A program made the position numbers and the translations under genes. From positions 6,262,001 to 6,326,000 of the forward strand of contig NZ_CP015600.1 in assembly GCF_001647715.1 (NCBI RefSeq): a stretch of 64,000 nucleotides of DNA. The letters are read 5' to 3'. Positions 20,533 through 29,464 of this stretch are shown here, piece by piece. The stretch is from Pseudomonas antarctica (GTDB lineage: Bacteria > Pseudomonadota > Gammaproteobacteria > Pseudomonadales > Pseudomonadaceae). Every line of letters starts with the position of its first letter. Positions within the stretch are counted from its first letter, which is position 1. The notes under the pieces were generated by a model. It was not told where the DNA came from. It worked only from the letters and a program-made list of their open reading frames with translations, and did not search any database.

Positions 20533-20716
20533 AAAACTCCATTCTTAAAGGCGCAGATTAGCCGCCAGAGATGACCAGCGGCCAGCAAAAGGACAAATTA
20601 AGTAACTGTATTACTTTTGTTAACAAGAATTACTTGCAATAATAACCCCCCATTTGTCCTCGGCCTCCAAGGGTCTGGCAGGACGATCACTCATTTCTCT
20701 CTCAGGTCCGGCCAGC

Positions 20717-21697
20717 ATGACACGTAATACAAACCCCGCTTCGCCAACCAAGCTTCACAGCCCATCCCGCGCCTGGCGTGCGATTGCTGCGCTGCTGTTC
20801 AGCGTACTGCTGGCACCGACCGCCGCATTCGCTGATGCCACCGCCCCAGCCACTCCGGCTGCTGCCGAGCACACGCCTGCAACCCCAACTGCGCCTGTCG
20901 CAGCGCCGGTCGCCACCGATCCTGCCCAGGCTGCAAACCCAGCGCCTGCCGACGACTCCGGTGTGGTACTCGAAGAAGACAACACCTTGGGCATGGCCCA
21001 TGACCTATCGCCATGGGGCATGTACCAAAACGCCGACATCGTGGTGAAAGCCGTGATGATCGGCCTGGCCATCGCTTCGATCATTACCTGGACCATCTGG
21101 ATCGCCAAGGGCTTCGAGCTGCTGGGCGCCAAGCGCCGCCTGCGCACTGAAATCGTCCACCTGAAAAAGGCCACCACCCTCAAGCAAGCCAGCGAAACCG
21201 CGACCAAAAAGGGCACCCTGGCCAACCTGCTGGTACAGGACGCGCTGGAAGAAATGCGCCTGTCGGCCAACACCCGCGAAAAAGAAGGCATCAAGGAACG
21301 CGTCAGCTTCCGCCTGGAGCGGCTGGTTGCAGCCTGTGGCCGTAACATGAGCAGCGGCACCGGCGTACTGGCCACCATTGGCTCCACCGCGCCTTTCGTC
21401 GGCCTGTTCGGTACCGTGTGGGGTATCATGAACAGCTTCATCGGCATCGCCAAAACCCAGACCACCAACCTCGCCGTCGTTGCCCCCGGCATCGCCGAAG
21501 CCCTGCTGGCAACGGCCCTGGGCCTGGTTGCCGCGATTCCTGCGGTGGTGATCTACAACGTCTTTGCCCGTTCGATTGCCGGCTACAAGGCCCAGGTATC
21601 GGACGCATCGGCAGAAGTCCTGCTGCTGGTCAGCCGCGACCTCGATCACCTGCCTACCGAGCGCAGCTCGCAACCGCACATGGTGAAAGTGGGGTAA
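20717..21697 (+). CDS. exbB: TonB-system energiser ExbB (long form)
   Basis: The 326-residue inner-membrane proton-channel subunit powers TonB with ExbD. After an N-terminal signal-like helix comes an Ala/Pro-rich periplasmic extension (about residues 35-90). The three membrane helices of the MotA/TolQ/ExbB family follow: VVKAVMIGLAIASIITWTIW, the TGVLATIGSTAPFVGLFGTVWG block, and AEALLATALGLVAAIPAVVIY. The extension is typical of Pseudomonas ExbB and absent from E. coli. The start at 20717 (MTRNTNPAS) was preferred to an upstream ATG. exbD follows after 6 bases. Confidence 0.95.
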   Translation: MTRNTNPASPTKLHSPSRAWRAIAALLFSVLLAPTAAFADATAPATPAAAEHTPATPTAPVAAPVATDPAQAANPAPADDSGVVLEEDNTLGMAHDLSPWGMYQNADIVVKAVMIGLAIASIITWTIWIAKGFELLGAKRRLRTEIVHLKKATTLKQASETATKKGTLANLLVQDALEEMRLSANTREKEGIKERVSFRLERLVAACGRNMSSGTGVLATIGSTAPFVGLFGTVWGIMNSFIGIAKTQTTNLAVVAPGIAEALLATALGLVAAIPAVVIYNVFARSIAGYKAQVSDASAEVLLLVSRDLDHLPTERSSQPHMVKVG

Positions 21698-21703
21698 TCG
21701 GCC

Positions 21704-22129
21704 ATGGGCCTGCATTTGAATCAAGGCGACGACGAACTCGTCGAGAACCACGAAATCAACGTCACGCCGTTTATCGACGTGATGCTGGTGCTGCTGATCA
21801 TCTTCATGGTGGCGGCACCGCTGGCCACCGTGGACATCAAGGTCGACCTGCCCGCGTCCAGCGCAAAACCTGCGCCGCGGCCGGAAAAACCGATTTTCCT
21901 CAGCGTCAAAGCGGACCAACGCCTGTTCCTGGGCGAAGAAGAAGTCAAAACTGAAACCCTGGGCCCGGTACTCGACGCCAAGACCCAGGGCAAGAAAGAC
22001 ACGACGATATTCTTCCAGGCCGACAAGGGCGTGGACTACGGCGACCTGATGAGCGTGATGGATGCCCTGCGGGCAGCCGGCTACCTCAAGGTAGGCCTGG
22101 TCGGACTTGAGACGGCAGCCAAGAAATGA
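21704..22129 (+). CDS. exbD: TonB-system proton channel subunit ExbD
   Basis: The 141-residue protein has one membrane helix carrying the essential proton-handling Asp (NVTPFIDVMLVLLIIFMVAA) and a C-terminal periplasmic domain ending in DALRAAGYLKVGLVGLE. It lies between exbB and tonB and overlaps tonB by 4 bases (ATGA), implying translational coupling. Confidence 0.97.
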   Translation: MGLHLNQGDDELVENHEINVTPFIDVMLVLLIIFMVAAPLATVDIKVDLPASSAKPAPRPEKPIFLSVKADQRLFLGEEEVKTETLGPVLDAKTQGKKDTTIFFQADKGVDYGDLMSVMDALRAAGYLKVGLVGLETAAKK

Positions 22130-22875
22130 TCACGACGCGCCACAAACTGACGCGTTATGGCACCAGCCTCGCCGTCGTGCTGGGCGTGCATGCCGTCGCG
22201 ATCATCATCGCGCTCCAATGGTCCGCGCCACATCCGGTGCAACTGCCACCGGCGGCCATGGTCATCGACTTGGCGCCAATGCCCGCACCGCCGCCGCCGG
22301 CACCGCCCAAGGTGATTACGCCGCCGCAGCCGCCGGCACCGGTGGAAGAGCTGCCCCTGCCGAAAATGGCCGAGGCGCCCAAGCCAACAATCCAGGTACC
22401 CAAGCCGGTCAAGCCCAAACCGAAGCCTCAGCCACCCAAGCCAGTGGAGAAGAAGCCCGAGCCGCCCAAGGAAAAACCTTCCGAGGAGCCGCCGAGCGAA
22501 ACCCCACCGACCAACACACCGGCTGAAAAATCGGCGCAGCCAGCTCCTGGCCCATCGCCACAACAGGTAGCGGCCAAAGCTTCCTGGGAAGGCACCCTGC
22601 TGGCGCACTTGCAGAAGTACAAGAAGTACCCGCCAGGCGCCCAACAGCGTGGCAAGGAAGGTTTGAACCGCCTGCGCTTTGTAGTCGATGCCGAAGGCAA
22701 CGTGCTGTCTTACGAGTTGGTCGGCCGCTCCGGCAACGCTGACCTGGACCGAGCGACCCTGGACATGATCCGTCGTGCCCAGCCACTGCCCAAACCACCG
22801 GCCGATATGTTGAAAGGTGGCAGCGTCGAAATCGTCGCGCCGTTTGTTTACAACATCGAAAAGCGTCGCCGATAA
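22126..22875 (+). CDS. tonB: energy transducer TonB
   Basis: The 249-residue protein spans the periplasm to energise outer-membrane receptors. It has an N-terminal anchor with the functional His (VVLGVHAVAIIIALQW) and a long Pro/Lys/Glu-rich spacer (about residues 45-145). The C-terminal TonB box-binding domain contains YPPGAQQRGKEG and RSGNADLDRATLDMIRRAQPLP. It is the last gene of exbBD-tonB and is followed by a hairpin terminator. Confidence 0.96.
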   Translation: MITTRHKLTRYGTSLAVVLGVHAVAIIIALQWSAPHPVQLPPAAMVIDLAPMPAPPPPAPPKVITPPQPPAPVEELPLPKMAEAPKPTIQVPKPVKPKPKPQPPKPVEKKPEPPKEKPSEEPPSETPPTNTPAEKSAQPAPGPSPQQVAAKASWEGTLLAHLQKYKKYPPGAQQRGKEGLNRLRFVVDAEGNVLSYELVGRSGNADLDRATLDMIRRAQPLPKPPADMLKGGSVEIVAPFVYNIEKRRR

Positions 22876-22881
22876 CCCTCT

Positions 22882-22915
22882 CCGTGGGCACTCCAGGTGC
22901 CCACGGTTGCTTTTC
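22882..22915 (+). terminator. intrinsic terminator of exbBD-tonB
   Basis: A perfect 10-base-pair stem (CCGTGGGCAC / GTGCCCACGG, loop TCCAG) followed by TTGCTTTTCC. It separates the tonB operon from the downstream iron operon. Confidence 0.8.
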
Positions 22916-23009
22916 CCCCTCCCATCGCTTCAAACCTGAACAGAGATTGAACAGGTTAAGCGTGCGCTCGATCTTCACTTGTAACATTTCAATACGAAGC
23001 CAATTATTC

Positions 23010-23028
23010 GCGAATGGTTCTCATTAGT
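23010..23028. promoter_or_regulatory. Fur-box-like operator
   Basis: GCGAATGGTTCTCATTAGT matches the 19-base Fur consensus GATAATGATAATCATTATC at 12 positions, including the AATG and TCATT cores. It lies 12-30 bases upstream of the iron-uptake operon start, a natural place for ferric-Fur repression. Confidence 0.6.
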
Positions 23029-23039
23029 GGATATTCGGC

Positions 23040-23375
23040 ATGCCCGACCTTGCCCGATTGACTCTCGCCCTGCTCGCGCTACCTGTCGCCGCCCATGCGG
23101 ATCGACTGGTCACAGTGGGCATTCAAAACCACACCTTCACACCCTCAAGCATCGAAGTGCCGGCAGGCGAACGTTTTCGCATCCAGCTCACCAGTCATGA
23201 CGAGAGCGTCGATGAGTTCGAAAGCTATGACATGAAGTTCGAGAAGATCATCGTTCCCGGCAACACCGTCACCGTTTTCGCCGGCCCGCTGCACCCCGGC
23301 ACCTACACCTTTTTCGATGACTACCACCCGGACCAGGCCAAAGGCACGGTCACCGCCGTCGCGCCGAAGGAGTAG
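23040..23375 (+). CDS. ftrB: cupredoxin-like periplasmic protein of an Ftr iron uptake system
   Basis: The 111-residue protein has a signal peptide (LTLALLALPVAAHA, cleavage before DRLV) followed by a small cupredoxin fold (VGIQNHTFTPSSIEVPAGER...GTYTFFDDYHPDQAKGTV). It resembles FtrB of the Ftr ferrous-iron systems and the N-terminal domain of EfeO. The mature protein has no cysteine, so a classical type 1 copper site is impossible. Ferrous-iron binding or oxidation for the adjacent FTR1 permease is the likely role, inferred from context. It starts 12 bases after a Fur-like site and is followed after 3 bases by the permease gene. Confidence 0.8.
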   Translation: MPDLARLTLALLALPVAAHADRLVTVGIQNHTFTPSSIEVPAGERFRIQLTSHDESVDEFESYDMKFEKIIVPGNTVTVFAGPLHPGTYTFFDDYHPDQAKGTVTAVAPKE

Positions 23376-23378
23376 GCC

Positions 23379-24206
23379 ATGCTCGCTTGTTTATTGATTG
23401 TGTTTCGTGAAGTGCTGGAAGCCGGGATTGTGGTCGGGATTATCATGGCCGCCACCCAGGGCCTGGCACGACGCGGCCTGTTTATCGGCGGCGGGATCGC
23501 CGCCGGCGCGCTGGGTGCAGGCCTCCTCGCCCTGTTCACCGGAGCAATCACCCAGGCGCTGGAAGGGTTCGGTCAGGAAATCTTCAACGCGGCGATTCTG
23601 ATTGTCGCGGTCATCATGCTCGGCTGGCACAACCTGTGGATGGCCACCCATGGTCGCGAATTGGCGACTCAACTGCGCAGCGCTGGCAGTGCCGTACTGC
23701 GTGGCGAAAAATCACTCTGGGCATTGGCCGTCGTGATCACCGTGGCGGTGTTGCGCGAAGGCTCGGAAATCGTGCTGTTCCTTTATGGCATTGCCGCCTC
23801 GACCCAGACCGACCCGCTCACAATGCTGACCGGCGGCGTGCTCGGCATCATCGCCGGTGCAGCGCTTTCCTGGCTGCTGTATCGCGGCCTGATCGCCGTC
23901 AGCCTCAAGCGTCTGTTCTCGATTACCGCCTGGATGATCGCCCTGCTCGCCGCCGGTATGGCCGGGCGCGCGGCCGCGATACTGGCCGGTATCGACCTGA
24001 TTCCTGCCTGGGGCTATCAGCTCTGGGACACCTCCTGGCTGGTTTCCGATGCCAGCCTCACCGGCAGAGCGCTGCAAGCGCTGGTGGGCTACACCGATCG
24101 ACCGCTTGGCGTTCAGCTGGTTGCCTGGGTGGTCACGCTGCTACTCCTGGTGACGGGTAATCGATTGATTCATTCACGTTCCCCCTCCAAAGGAGCTGCC
24201 ACATGA
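23379..24206 (+). CDS. ftrC: FTR1 family iron permease
   Basis: The 275-residue inner-membrane protein has about seven hydrophobic helices and both of the iron-handling REXXE motifs that define FTR1/EfeU permeases: REVLE in the first helix and REGSE in the fourth (VLREGSEIVLFLYG). It moves iron into the cytoplasm, normally ferric iron produced by oxidation of ferrous iron. It follows the cupredoxin gene by 3 bases and overlaps the next gene by 4 bases (ATGA). Confidence 0.9.
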   Translation: MLACLLIVFREVLEAGIVVGIIMAATQGLARRGLFIGGGIAAGALGAGLLALFTGAITQALEGFGQEIFNAAILIVAVIMLGWHNLWMATHGRELATQLRSAGSAVLRGEKSLWALAVVITVAVLREGSEIVLFLYGIAASTQTDPLTMLTGGVLGIIAGAALSWLLYRGLIAVSLKRLFSITAWMIALLAAGMAGRAAAILAGIDLIPAWGYQLWDTSWLVSDASLTGRALQALVGYTDRPLGVQLVAWVVTLLLLVTGNRLIHSRSPSKGAAT

Positions 24207-24733
24207 AATACCTGAGTAAACCATTGGCCACCGCGCTGGTGCTCGTCGGCGCTGCGTCCGTATCCGCACTGGCCCAGGCCCGCGAATACCCGATTGGCGG
24301 GCCGGTACAAGCCAACGACATGGAAATCGCATCGTCTTATCTGGTGGGCATTGAGATGGCGCCTATGCCGCCAGGTATGGTCATGAGCAAGGATTCAGTG
24401 CACCTGGAAACCGACGTCCACGCCACCGCCGACAACAAGTACGGCCTGGCCAACGGAGAATGGGTACCGTACCTGACCATCACGTACTCCCTGGTCAAGC
24501 AAGGCGCGCCGGACTACAAGGAGATTGGCACCCTGCTGCCAATGGTCGCCAAAGACGGCGCACACTACGCCAACAACGTGAAGATGGACGGCCCTGGCAC
24601 CTACACCGTCGTACTGCGCTACGAAAGCCCGCAAATCAAGGGTTTCTTCCACCATGTCGACAAAGAAACCGGTGTGCCCGAGTGGTGGTCTCCCTTCACC
24701 GAAACCTTTACATTCAAGTACCCACAGAGCTAA
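24203..24733 (+). CDS. ftrA: P19-type periplasmic iron-binding protein
   Basis: The 176-residue protein has a signal peptide (cleavage after LAQA near residue 26) and the Tpd/P19/FtrA fold, with the metal-ligand cluster around MPPGMVMSKDSVHLETDVHA and a later FFHHVDKETGVPEWWSPFTET. In Campylobacter P19 and Bordetella FtrA this dimeric protein binds iron and copper and feeds the FTR1 permease. It completes the ftrB-ftrC-ftrA operon. The polyferredoxin gene ftrD of the Bordetella/Brucella operon is absent. Confidence 0.88.
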   Translation: MKYLSKPLATALVLVGAASVSALAQAREYPIGGPVQANDMEIASSYLVGIEMAPMPPGMVMSKDSVHLETDVHATADNKYGLANGEWVPYLTITYSLVKQGAPDYKEIGTLLPMVAKDGAHYANNVKMDGPGTYTVVLRYESPQIKGFFHHVDKETGVPEWWSPFTETFTFKYPQS

Positions 24734-24846
24734 ACGCGTACTTACGACATTCGATTACTGGGTGTCGTAAACACCACCGTGTCTGATAACGTGCGTCTAT
24801 CGATTGCAGCCGGTATGCTTGGCCCGCAACCTCATGGACGCCCGCT

Positions 24847-25767
24847 ATGACTCTTACAGAATTACGCTACATCGTGACCCTCGCCCAAGAACAGCACTTC
24901 GGCCATGCGGCCGAGCGTTGCCATGTCAGCCAGCCGACGCTGTCGGTGGGCGTGAAAAAGCTTGAAGACGAACTCGGTGTGCTGATTTTTGAGCGCAGCA
25001 AGAGCGCCGTGCGCCTCACGCCAGTCGGCGAAGGCATTGTTGCCCAGGCCCAGAAGGTACTGGAACAAGCCCAAAGCATTCGCGAGCTGGCCCAGGCCGG
25101 CAAGAACCAGCTGACCGCACCGCTGAAAGTCGGCGCCATCTATACCGTCGGCCCGTACCTGTTCCCGCACCTGATCCCGCAACTGCACCGCGTTGCGCCG
25201 CAGATGCCGCTGTATATCGAAGAAAACTTCACTCACGTACTGCGCGACAAACTGCGCAACGGCGAGCTGGACGCGATCATCATCGCCCTGCCGTTCAACG
25301 AGGCAGACGTGTTGACCCTGCCGCTCTACGACGAGCCGTTCTATGTATTGATGCCGGCCTCACACCCGTGGACACAGAAAGACACCATCGACGCCGGCCT
25401 GCTCAACGACAAGAGCTTGCTGCTGCTCGGTGAAGGCCACTGCTTCCGCGACCAGGTACTGGAAGCCTGCCCGACCCTGACCAAGGGCAACGACGGCGCC
25501 AAGCACACCACCGTGGAATCCAGCTCCCTGGAAACCATTCGGCACATGGTGGCTTCCGGCCTGGGCATCTCGATCCTGCCGCTGTCGGCAGTGGACAGCC
25601 ATCACTACGCCCCTGGCGTGATCGCTGTGCGCCCGCTCACGCCGCCCGTGCCGTTCCGTACCGTGGCCATTGCCTGGCGTGCCAGCTTCCCGCGGCCCAA
25701 GGCCATTGAGATCCTCGCCGACTCGATCCGCCTGTGCTCGGTGGCCAAGCCGCCTGCTGCGAGCTAA
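24847..25767 (+). CDS. oxyR: hydrogen-peroxide-sensing LysR regulator OxyR
   Basis: The 306-residue regulator has an N-terminal winged helix (HFGHAAERCHVSQPTLSVGVKKLE) and a C-terminal sensor domain. The two redox cysteines are exactly at positions 199 and 208 (GEGHCF and LEACPT), as in E. coli OxyR, where peroxide joins them in a disulfide and switches on katA, ahp and related genes. recG begins 8 bases after its stop, the oxyR-recG operon known from pseudomonads. Confidence 0.97.
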   Translation: MTLTELRYIVTLAQEQHFGHAAERCHVSQPTLSVGVKKLEDELGVLIFERSKSAVRLTPVGEGIVAQAQKVLEQAQSIRELAQAGKNQLTAPLKVGAIYTVGPYLFPHLIPQLHRVAPQMPLYIEENFTHVLRDKLRNGELDAIIIALPFNEADVLTLPLYDEPFYVLMPASHPWTQKDTIDAGLLNDKSLLLLGEGHCFRDQVLEACPTLTKGNDGAKHTTVESSSLETIRHMVASGLGISILPLSAVDSHHYAPGVIAVRPLTPPVPFRTVAIAWRASFPRPKAIEILADSIRLCSVAKPPAAS

Positions 25768-25775
25768 GCAAGCGT

Positions 25776-27851
25776 ATGACTGAGCTGTCGCGAGTGTCGG
25801 TGACGGCACTCAAAGGTGTCGGTGAAGCCATGGCCGAGAAGTTGGCCAAGGTCGGCCTGGAGAACCTCCAGGACGTGCTGTTTCACCTGCCCCTGCGTTA
25901 TCAGGACCGCACACGTGTGGTGCCCATCGGCCAGTTGCGCCCGGGGCAGGACGCCGTGGTTGAAGGCACCGTCAGCGGTGCCGATGTGGTAATGGGCAAG
26001 CGCCGCAGTCTGGTCGTACGGCTGCAGGACGGTACCGGCGGGCTGAGCCTGCGCTTCTATCACTTCAGCAATGCACAAAAGGAAGGCCTCAAGCGTGGCA
26101 CCCGCGTGCGCTGTTACGGTGAAGCCCGGCCTGGCGCCTCGGGCCTGGAAATCTATCACCCGGAGTACCGCGCTATCACCGGCGACGAGCCGCCTCCGGT
26201 CGATACCACGCTCACGCCGATCTACCCGCTGACCGAAGGCCTGACACAGCAACGCCTGCGCCAACTGTGCATGCAGACCCTGACCCTGCTCGGCCCGAAA
26301 AGCCTGCCCGACTGGCTGCCTCTGGAACTGGCCCGCGACTATCAACTGGCGCCGCTGGACGATGCGATTCGCTACCTGCACAACCCGCCAGCCGATGCCG
26401 ATGTCGACGAACTCGCGCTCGGTCATCATTGGGCACAACACCGCCTGGCCTTCGAAGAACTGCTGACCCACCAGCTGTCTCAGCAACGCCTGCGCGAGAG
26501 CATGCGTTCGCTGCGCGCCCCCGCGATGCCCAAGGCCACGCGCCTGCCGGCGCAATACCTGGCCAACCTCGGCTTTGCGCCAACGGGCGCCCAGCAACGT
26601 GTGGGCAATGAAATTGCCTATGACCTCAGCCAGCACGAACCGATGCTGCGGCTGATCCAGGGCGATGTGGGCGCGGGCAAGACCGTGGTCGCCGCCCTCG
26701 CCGCCTTGCAAGCATTGGAAGCCGGTTACCAAGTGGCGCTGATGGCGCCCACCGAGATCCTCGCCGAACAACATTTCATCACCTTCAAGCGCTGGCTCGA
26801 ACCGCTGGGCCTGGAAGTGGCGTGGCTGGCGGGCAAGCTCAAGGGCAAGGTCCGCGCGGCGGCACTGGAACAGATCGCCGGTGGTGCACCGATGGTGGTG
26901 GGCACCCACGCGTTGTTCCAGGACGAAGTGCAGTTCAAGAACCTCGCACTGGTGATTATCGACGAACAGCATCGTTTCGGCGTGCAGCAGCGCCTGGCAT
27001 TGCGCCAGAAAGGTGTGGGTGGGCGCATGAACCCGCACCAACTGATCATGACCGCCACGCCGATCCCGCGCACGCTGGCCATGAGTGCCTACGCCGATCT
27101 CGACACATCAATTCTGGATGAGCTGCCGCCGGGCCGCACACCAGTCAACACCGTGCTGGTCACCGACACGCGGCGTGTGGAAGTGATTGAGCGCGTGCGC
27201 GGCGCCTGCGCCGAAGGGCGTCAGGCCTACTGGGTGTGCACGCTGATTGAAGAGTCCGAAGAACTGACCTGCCAGGCCGCCGAAACCACCTATGAAGACC
27301 TCACCAGTGCCTTGGGCGAGCTCAAGGTCGGGCTGATCCACGGCCGCATGAAGCCTGCGGAAAAAGCCGCCGTGATGGCCGAATTCAAGGCCGGCAACCT
27401 GCAACTGCTGGTGGCCACCACCGTGATCGAGGTCGGTGTGGACGTGCCCAACGCCAGCCTGATGATTATCGAAAACCCCGAGCGCCTGGGCCTCGCCCAA
27501 CTGCACCAGTTACGCGGCCGCGTTGGCCGGGGCAGCGCCGCCAGCCACTGCGTGCTGCTCTACCACCCGCCGCTGTCACAGATCGGCCGTCAGCGCCTGG
27601 GCATCATGCGCGAAACCAACGACGGTTTTATCATCGCCGAAAAAGACCTTGAACTGCGCGGCCCCGGCGAAATGCTCGGCACCCGCCAGACCGGCCTGCT
27701 GCAATTCAAGGTCGCCGACCTGATGCGCGACGCCGACCTCTTGCCCGCCGTGCGTGATGCGGCGCAAGCGCTGCTTGAGCGCTGGCCGGATAACGTCAGC
27801 CCGCTGCTCGATCGTTGGCTCAGGCATGGGCAGCAATACGGCCAAGTGTGA
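25776..27851 (+). CDS. recG: ATP-dependent DNA helicase RecG
   Basis: The 691-residue helicase reverses stalled forks and migrates branched DNA. The N-terminal wedge domain (to about residue 270, with the OB-fold RLQDGTGGLSLRFYHF) precedes the helicase core. The core shows Walker A GDVGAGKTVVA, DEQH (IIDEQHRFGV), TATPIPRTLAM and QLRGRVGRG. The start at 25776 (MTELSRVSVTALKGVG) gives the family length. Confidence 0.97.
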   Translation: MTELSRVSVTALKGVGEAMAEKLAKVGLENLQDVLFHLPLRYQDRTRVVPIGQLRPGQDAVVEGTVSGADVVMGKRRSLVVRLQDGTGGLSLRFYHFSNAQKEGLKRGTRVRCYGEARPGASGLEIYHPEYRAITGDEPPPVDTTLTPIYPLTEGLTQQRLRQLCMQTLTLLGPKSLPDWLPLELARDYQLAPLDDAIRYLHNPPADADVDELALGHHWAQHRLAFEELLTHQLSQQRLRESMRSLRAPAMPKATRLPAQYLANLGFAPTGAQQRVGNEIAYDLSQHEPMLRLIQGDVGAGKTVVAALAALQALEAGYQVALMAPTEILAEQHFITFKRWLEPLGLEVAWLAGKLKGKVRAAALEQIAGGAPMVVGTHALFQDEVQFKNLALVIIDEQHRFGVQQRLALRQKGVGGRMNPHQLIMTATPIPRTLAMSAYADLDTSILDELPPGRTPVNTVLVTDTRRVEVIERVRGACAEGRQAYWVCTLIEESEELTCQAAETTYEDLTSALGELKVGLIHGRMKPAEKAAVMAEFKAGNLQLLVATTVIEVGVDVPNASLMIIENPERLGLAQLHQLRGRVGRGSAASHCVLLYHPPLSQIGRQRLGIMRETNDGFIIAEKDLELRGPGEMLGTRQTGLLQFKVADLMRDADLLPAVRDAAQALLERWPDNVSPLLDRWLRHGQQYGQV

Positions 27852-27928
27852 CGCCTGACTCACTTATCCAACCAACAGTTGTATCAAGCTGGTTATACTT
27901 CGATGACTGTAAGAAATTGGATCAGGCC

Positions 27929-29329
27929 ATGTCAGAAGTCGCCCTCGCCACAGCCCCACTGACCGCCCCGCCGGTCATTCGGGCTCTGCTCGCAAAGCTC
28001 GCCATCCCTTACACGGAGGTTGTCGAACAGCCTGGCCTGAATCCCGCGCAAAAAGTCCAGGCAGTGTTGCTGGAAGACGCCGTCGGCGCGCTCATGGTGT
28101 TGTTCCCGCAAAGCCAGTTGCTTGACCTCAACCGTCTCGCCGAACTGACCGGCCGCCGCCTCATAGCCGTGTCGCCGGACCGCATCGAGCGCATGTTGGC
28201 CAAGCATGATCTGAACCTGCTGCCCGGCCTGCCGGCACTGACCAGCTCGCCTTGCCTGTACGAAGGCAGCCTGCTCAGCGAGCCAAGCCTGCTGGTGCAC
28301 TCAGGCGAAGCCGGGCTGCTGCTGGAAATCGCCAGCGGCGACTTCAAGACCATGCTCACCAAGGCCAGCGCCGGGCACTTCGGCGAACCGTTGAGTAACA
28401 TCCGCCCCAACCTCGACCGCCCCAATGATGACCGCGAGGAAATCACCCAGGCGATGCAGGCCTTCACCGCTCGCCGAATCCAGCAGCGCCTGGAAGCAAC
28501 TATCGAGATTCCACCCCTCGCCGACACGGCGCAGAAGATTATCAAGCTACGTGTCGACCCCAACGCCACCATCGATGACATCACCGGCGTAGTCGAGACC
28601 GACCCGGCCTTGGCCGCCCAAGTGGTGAGCTGGGCGGCGTCGCCGTACTACGCGTCGCCAGGCAAGATTCGTTCAGTGGAAGACGCCATTGTGCGCGTGC
28701 TCGGCTTTGATCTGGTGATCAACCTGGCACTGGGCCTGGCCTTGGGCAAAACCCTGAGCCTGCCGAAAGACCACCCGCACCAGGCCACGCCGTACTGGCA
28801 CCAGTCGATCTACACCGCCGCCGTAATCGAAGGCCTGACCCGCGCCATGCCCCGCGCCCAGCGCCCGGAAGCCGGCCTGACTTACCTGGCCGGCTTGCTG
28901 CACAACTTCGGTTATCTGCTGCTGGCCCATGTGTTTCCACCGCACTTTTCGCTGATCTGCCGCCACCTCGAGGTCAACCCGCACCTGTGCCACAGCTATG
29001 TCGAGCAACACTTGCTGGGCATCAGCCGCGAGCAGATCGGCGCCTGGTTGATGCGCTATTGGGACATGCCGGACGAGCTGTCCACCGCCCTGCGCTTCCA
29101 GCACGACCCGACCTATGACGGGCAATATGCTGAATATCCGAATCTGGTGTGTTTGGCTGTGCGCTTGTTGCGCAGCCGTGGCATTGGCTCCGGGCCGGAT
29201 GAGGCGATTCCGGATGCGCTGCTTGAGCGTCTGGGCTTGAGCCGTGACAAGGCTGAAGAAGTGGTCGGCAAGGTGTTGGATGCCGAGGTGCTGTTGCGTG
29301 AGCTGGCATCGCAGTTCAGCCAGGGCTGA
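27929..29329 (+). CDS. YbaK-like domain plus HDOD domain protein
   Basis: The 466-residue fusion has an N-terminal YbaK/ProX-type domain (about residues 15-155; LAIPYTEVVEQPGLNPAQKVQAVLLED), the fold that deacylates mischarged tRNA. Its C-terminal HDOD domain (about residues 200-400) contains VETDPALAAQVVSWAASPYY and GLLHNFGYLLLAHVFPP. HDOD domains are degenerate HD domains found in signalling proteins. Function is unknown, and both halves may have become ligand sensors. It lies 77 bases downstream of recG, conserved in Pseudomonas. The ATG at 27929 was chosen because upstream codons show no conservation pattern. Confidence 0.88.
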   Translation: MSEVALATAPLTAPPVIRALLAKLAIPYTEVVEQPGLNPAQKVQAVLLEDAVGALMVLFPQSQLLDLNRLAELTGRRLIAVSPDRIERMLAKHDLNLLPGLPALTSSPCLYEGSLLSEPSLLVHSGEAGLLLEIASGDFKTMLTKASAGHFGEPLSNIRPNLDRPNDDREEITQAMQAFTARRIQQRLEATIEIPPLADTAQKIIKLRVDPNATIDDITGVVETDPALAAQVVSWAASPYYASPGKIRSVEDAIVRVLGFDLVINLALGLALGKTLSLPKDHPHQATPYWHQSIYTAAVIEGLTRAMPRAQRPEAGLTYLAGLLHNFGYLLLAHVFPPHFSLICRHLEVNPHLCHSYVEQHLLGISREQIGAWLMRYWDMPDELSTALRFQHDPTYDGQYAEYPNLVCLAVRLLRSRGIGSGPDEAIPDALLERLGLSRDKAEEVVGKVLDAEVLLRELASQFSQG

Positions 29330-29350
29330 CACCGTCGCCTGATAAACCGC

Positions 29351-29434
29351 TATCGCAGGCAAGCCAGCTCCCACAGTTGACCGAGTTCCAACCCTGGAAT
29401 GCAGTCAACTGTGAGAGCTGGCTTGCCTGCGATG
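29351..29434. repeat. REP doublet, opposite orientation
   Basis: The arms TATCGCAGGCAAGCCAGCTC (from 29351) and GAGAGCTGGCTTGCCTGCGA (ending near 29433) are paired tail to tail, the reverse of the other doublets in the window. An inner GTTGAC/GTCAAC pair extends the stem. It lies in a convergent intergenic gap. Confidence 0.85.
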
Positions 29435-29464
29435 AATTCATCTCGGTACCCCTGAAGAAACCCT

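Noticed and set aside
20617..20626. Palindrome TTGTTAACAA and AT-rich stretch upstream of exbB, considered as a Fur box
   Set aside because: It matches the 19-base Fur consensus poorly. Fur control of exbBD-tonB is likely from general knowledge, but I cannot point to a site here.
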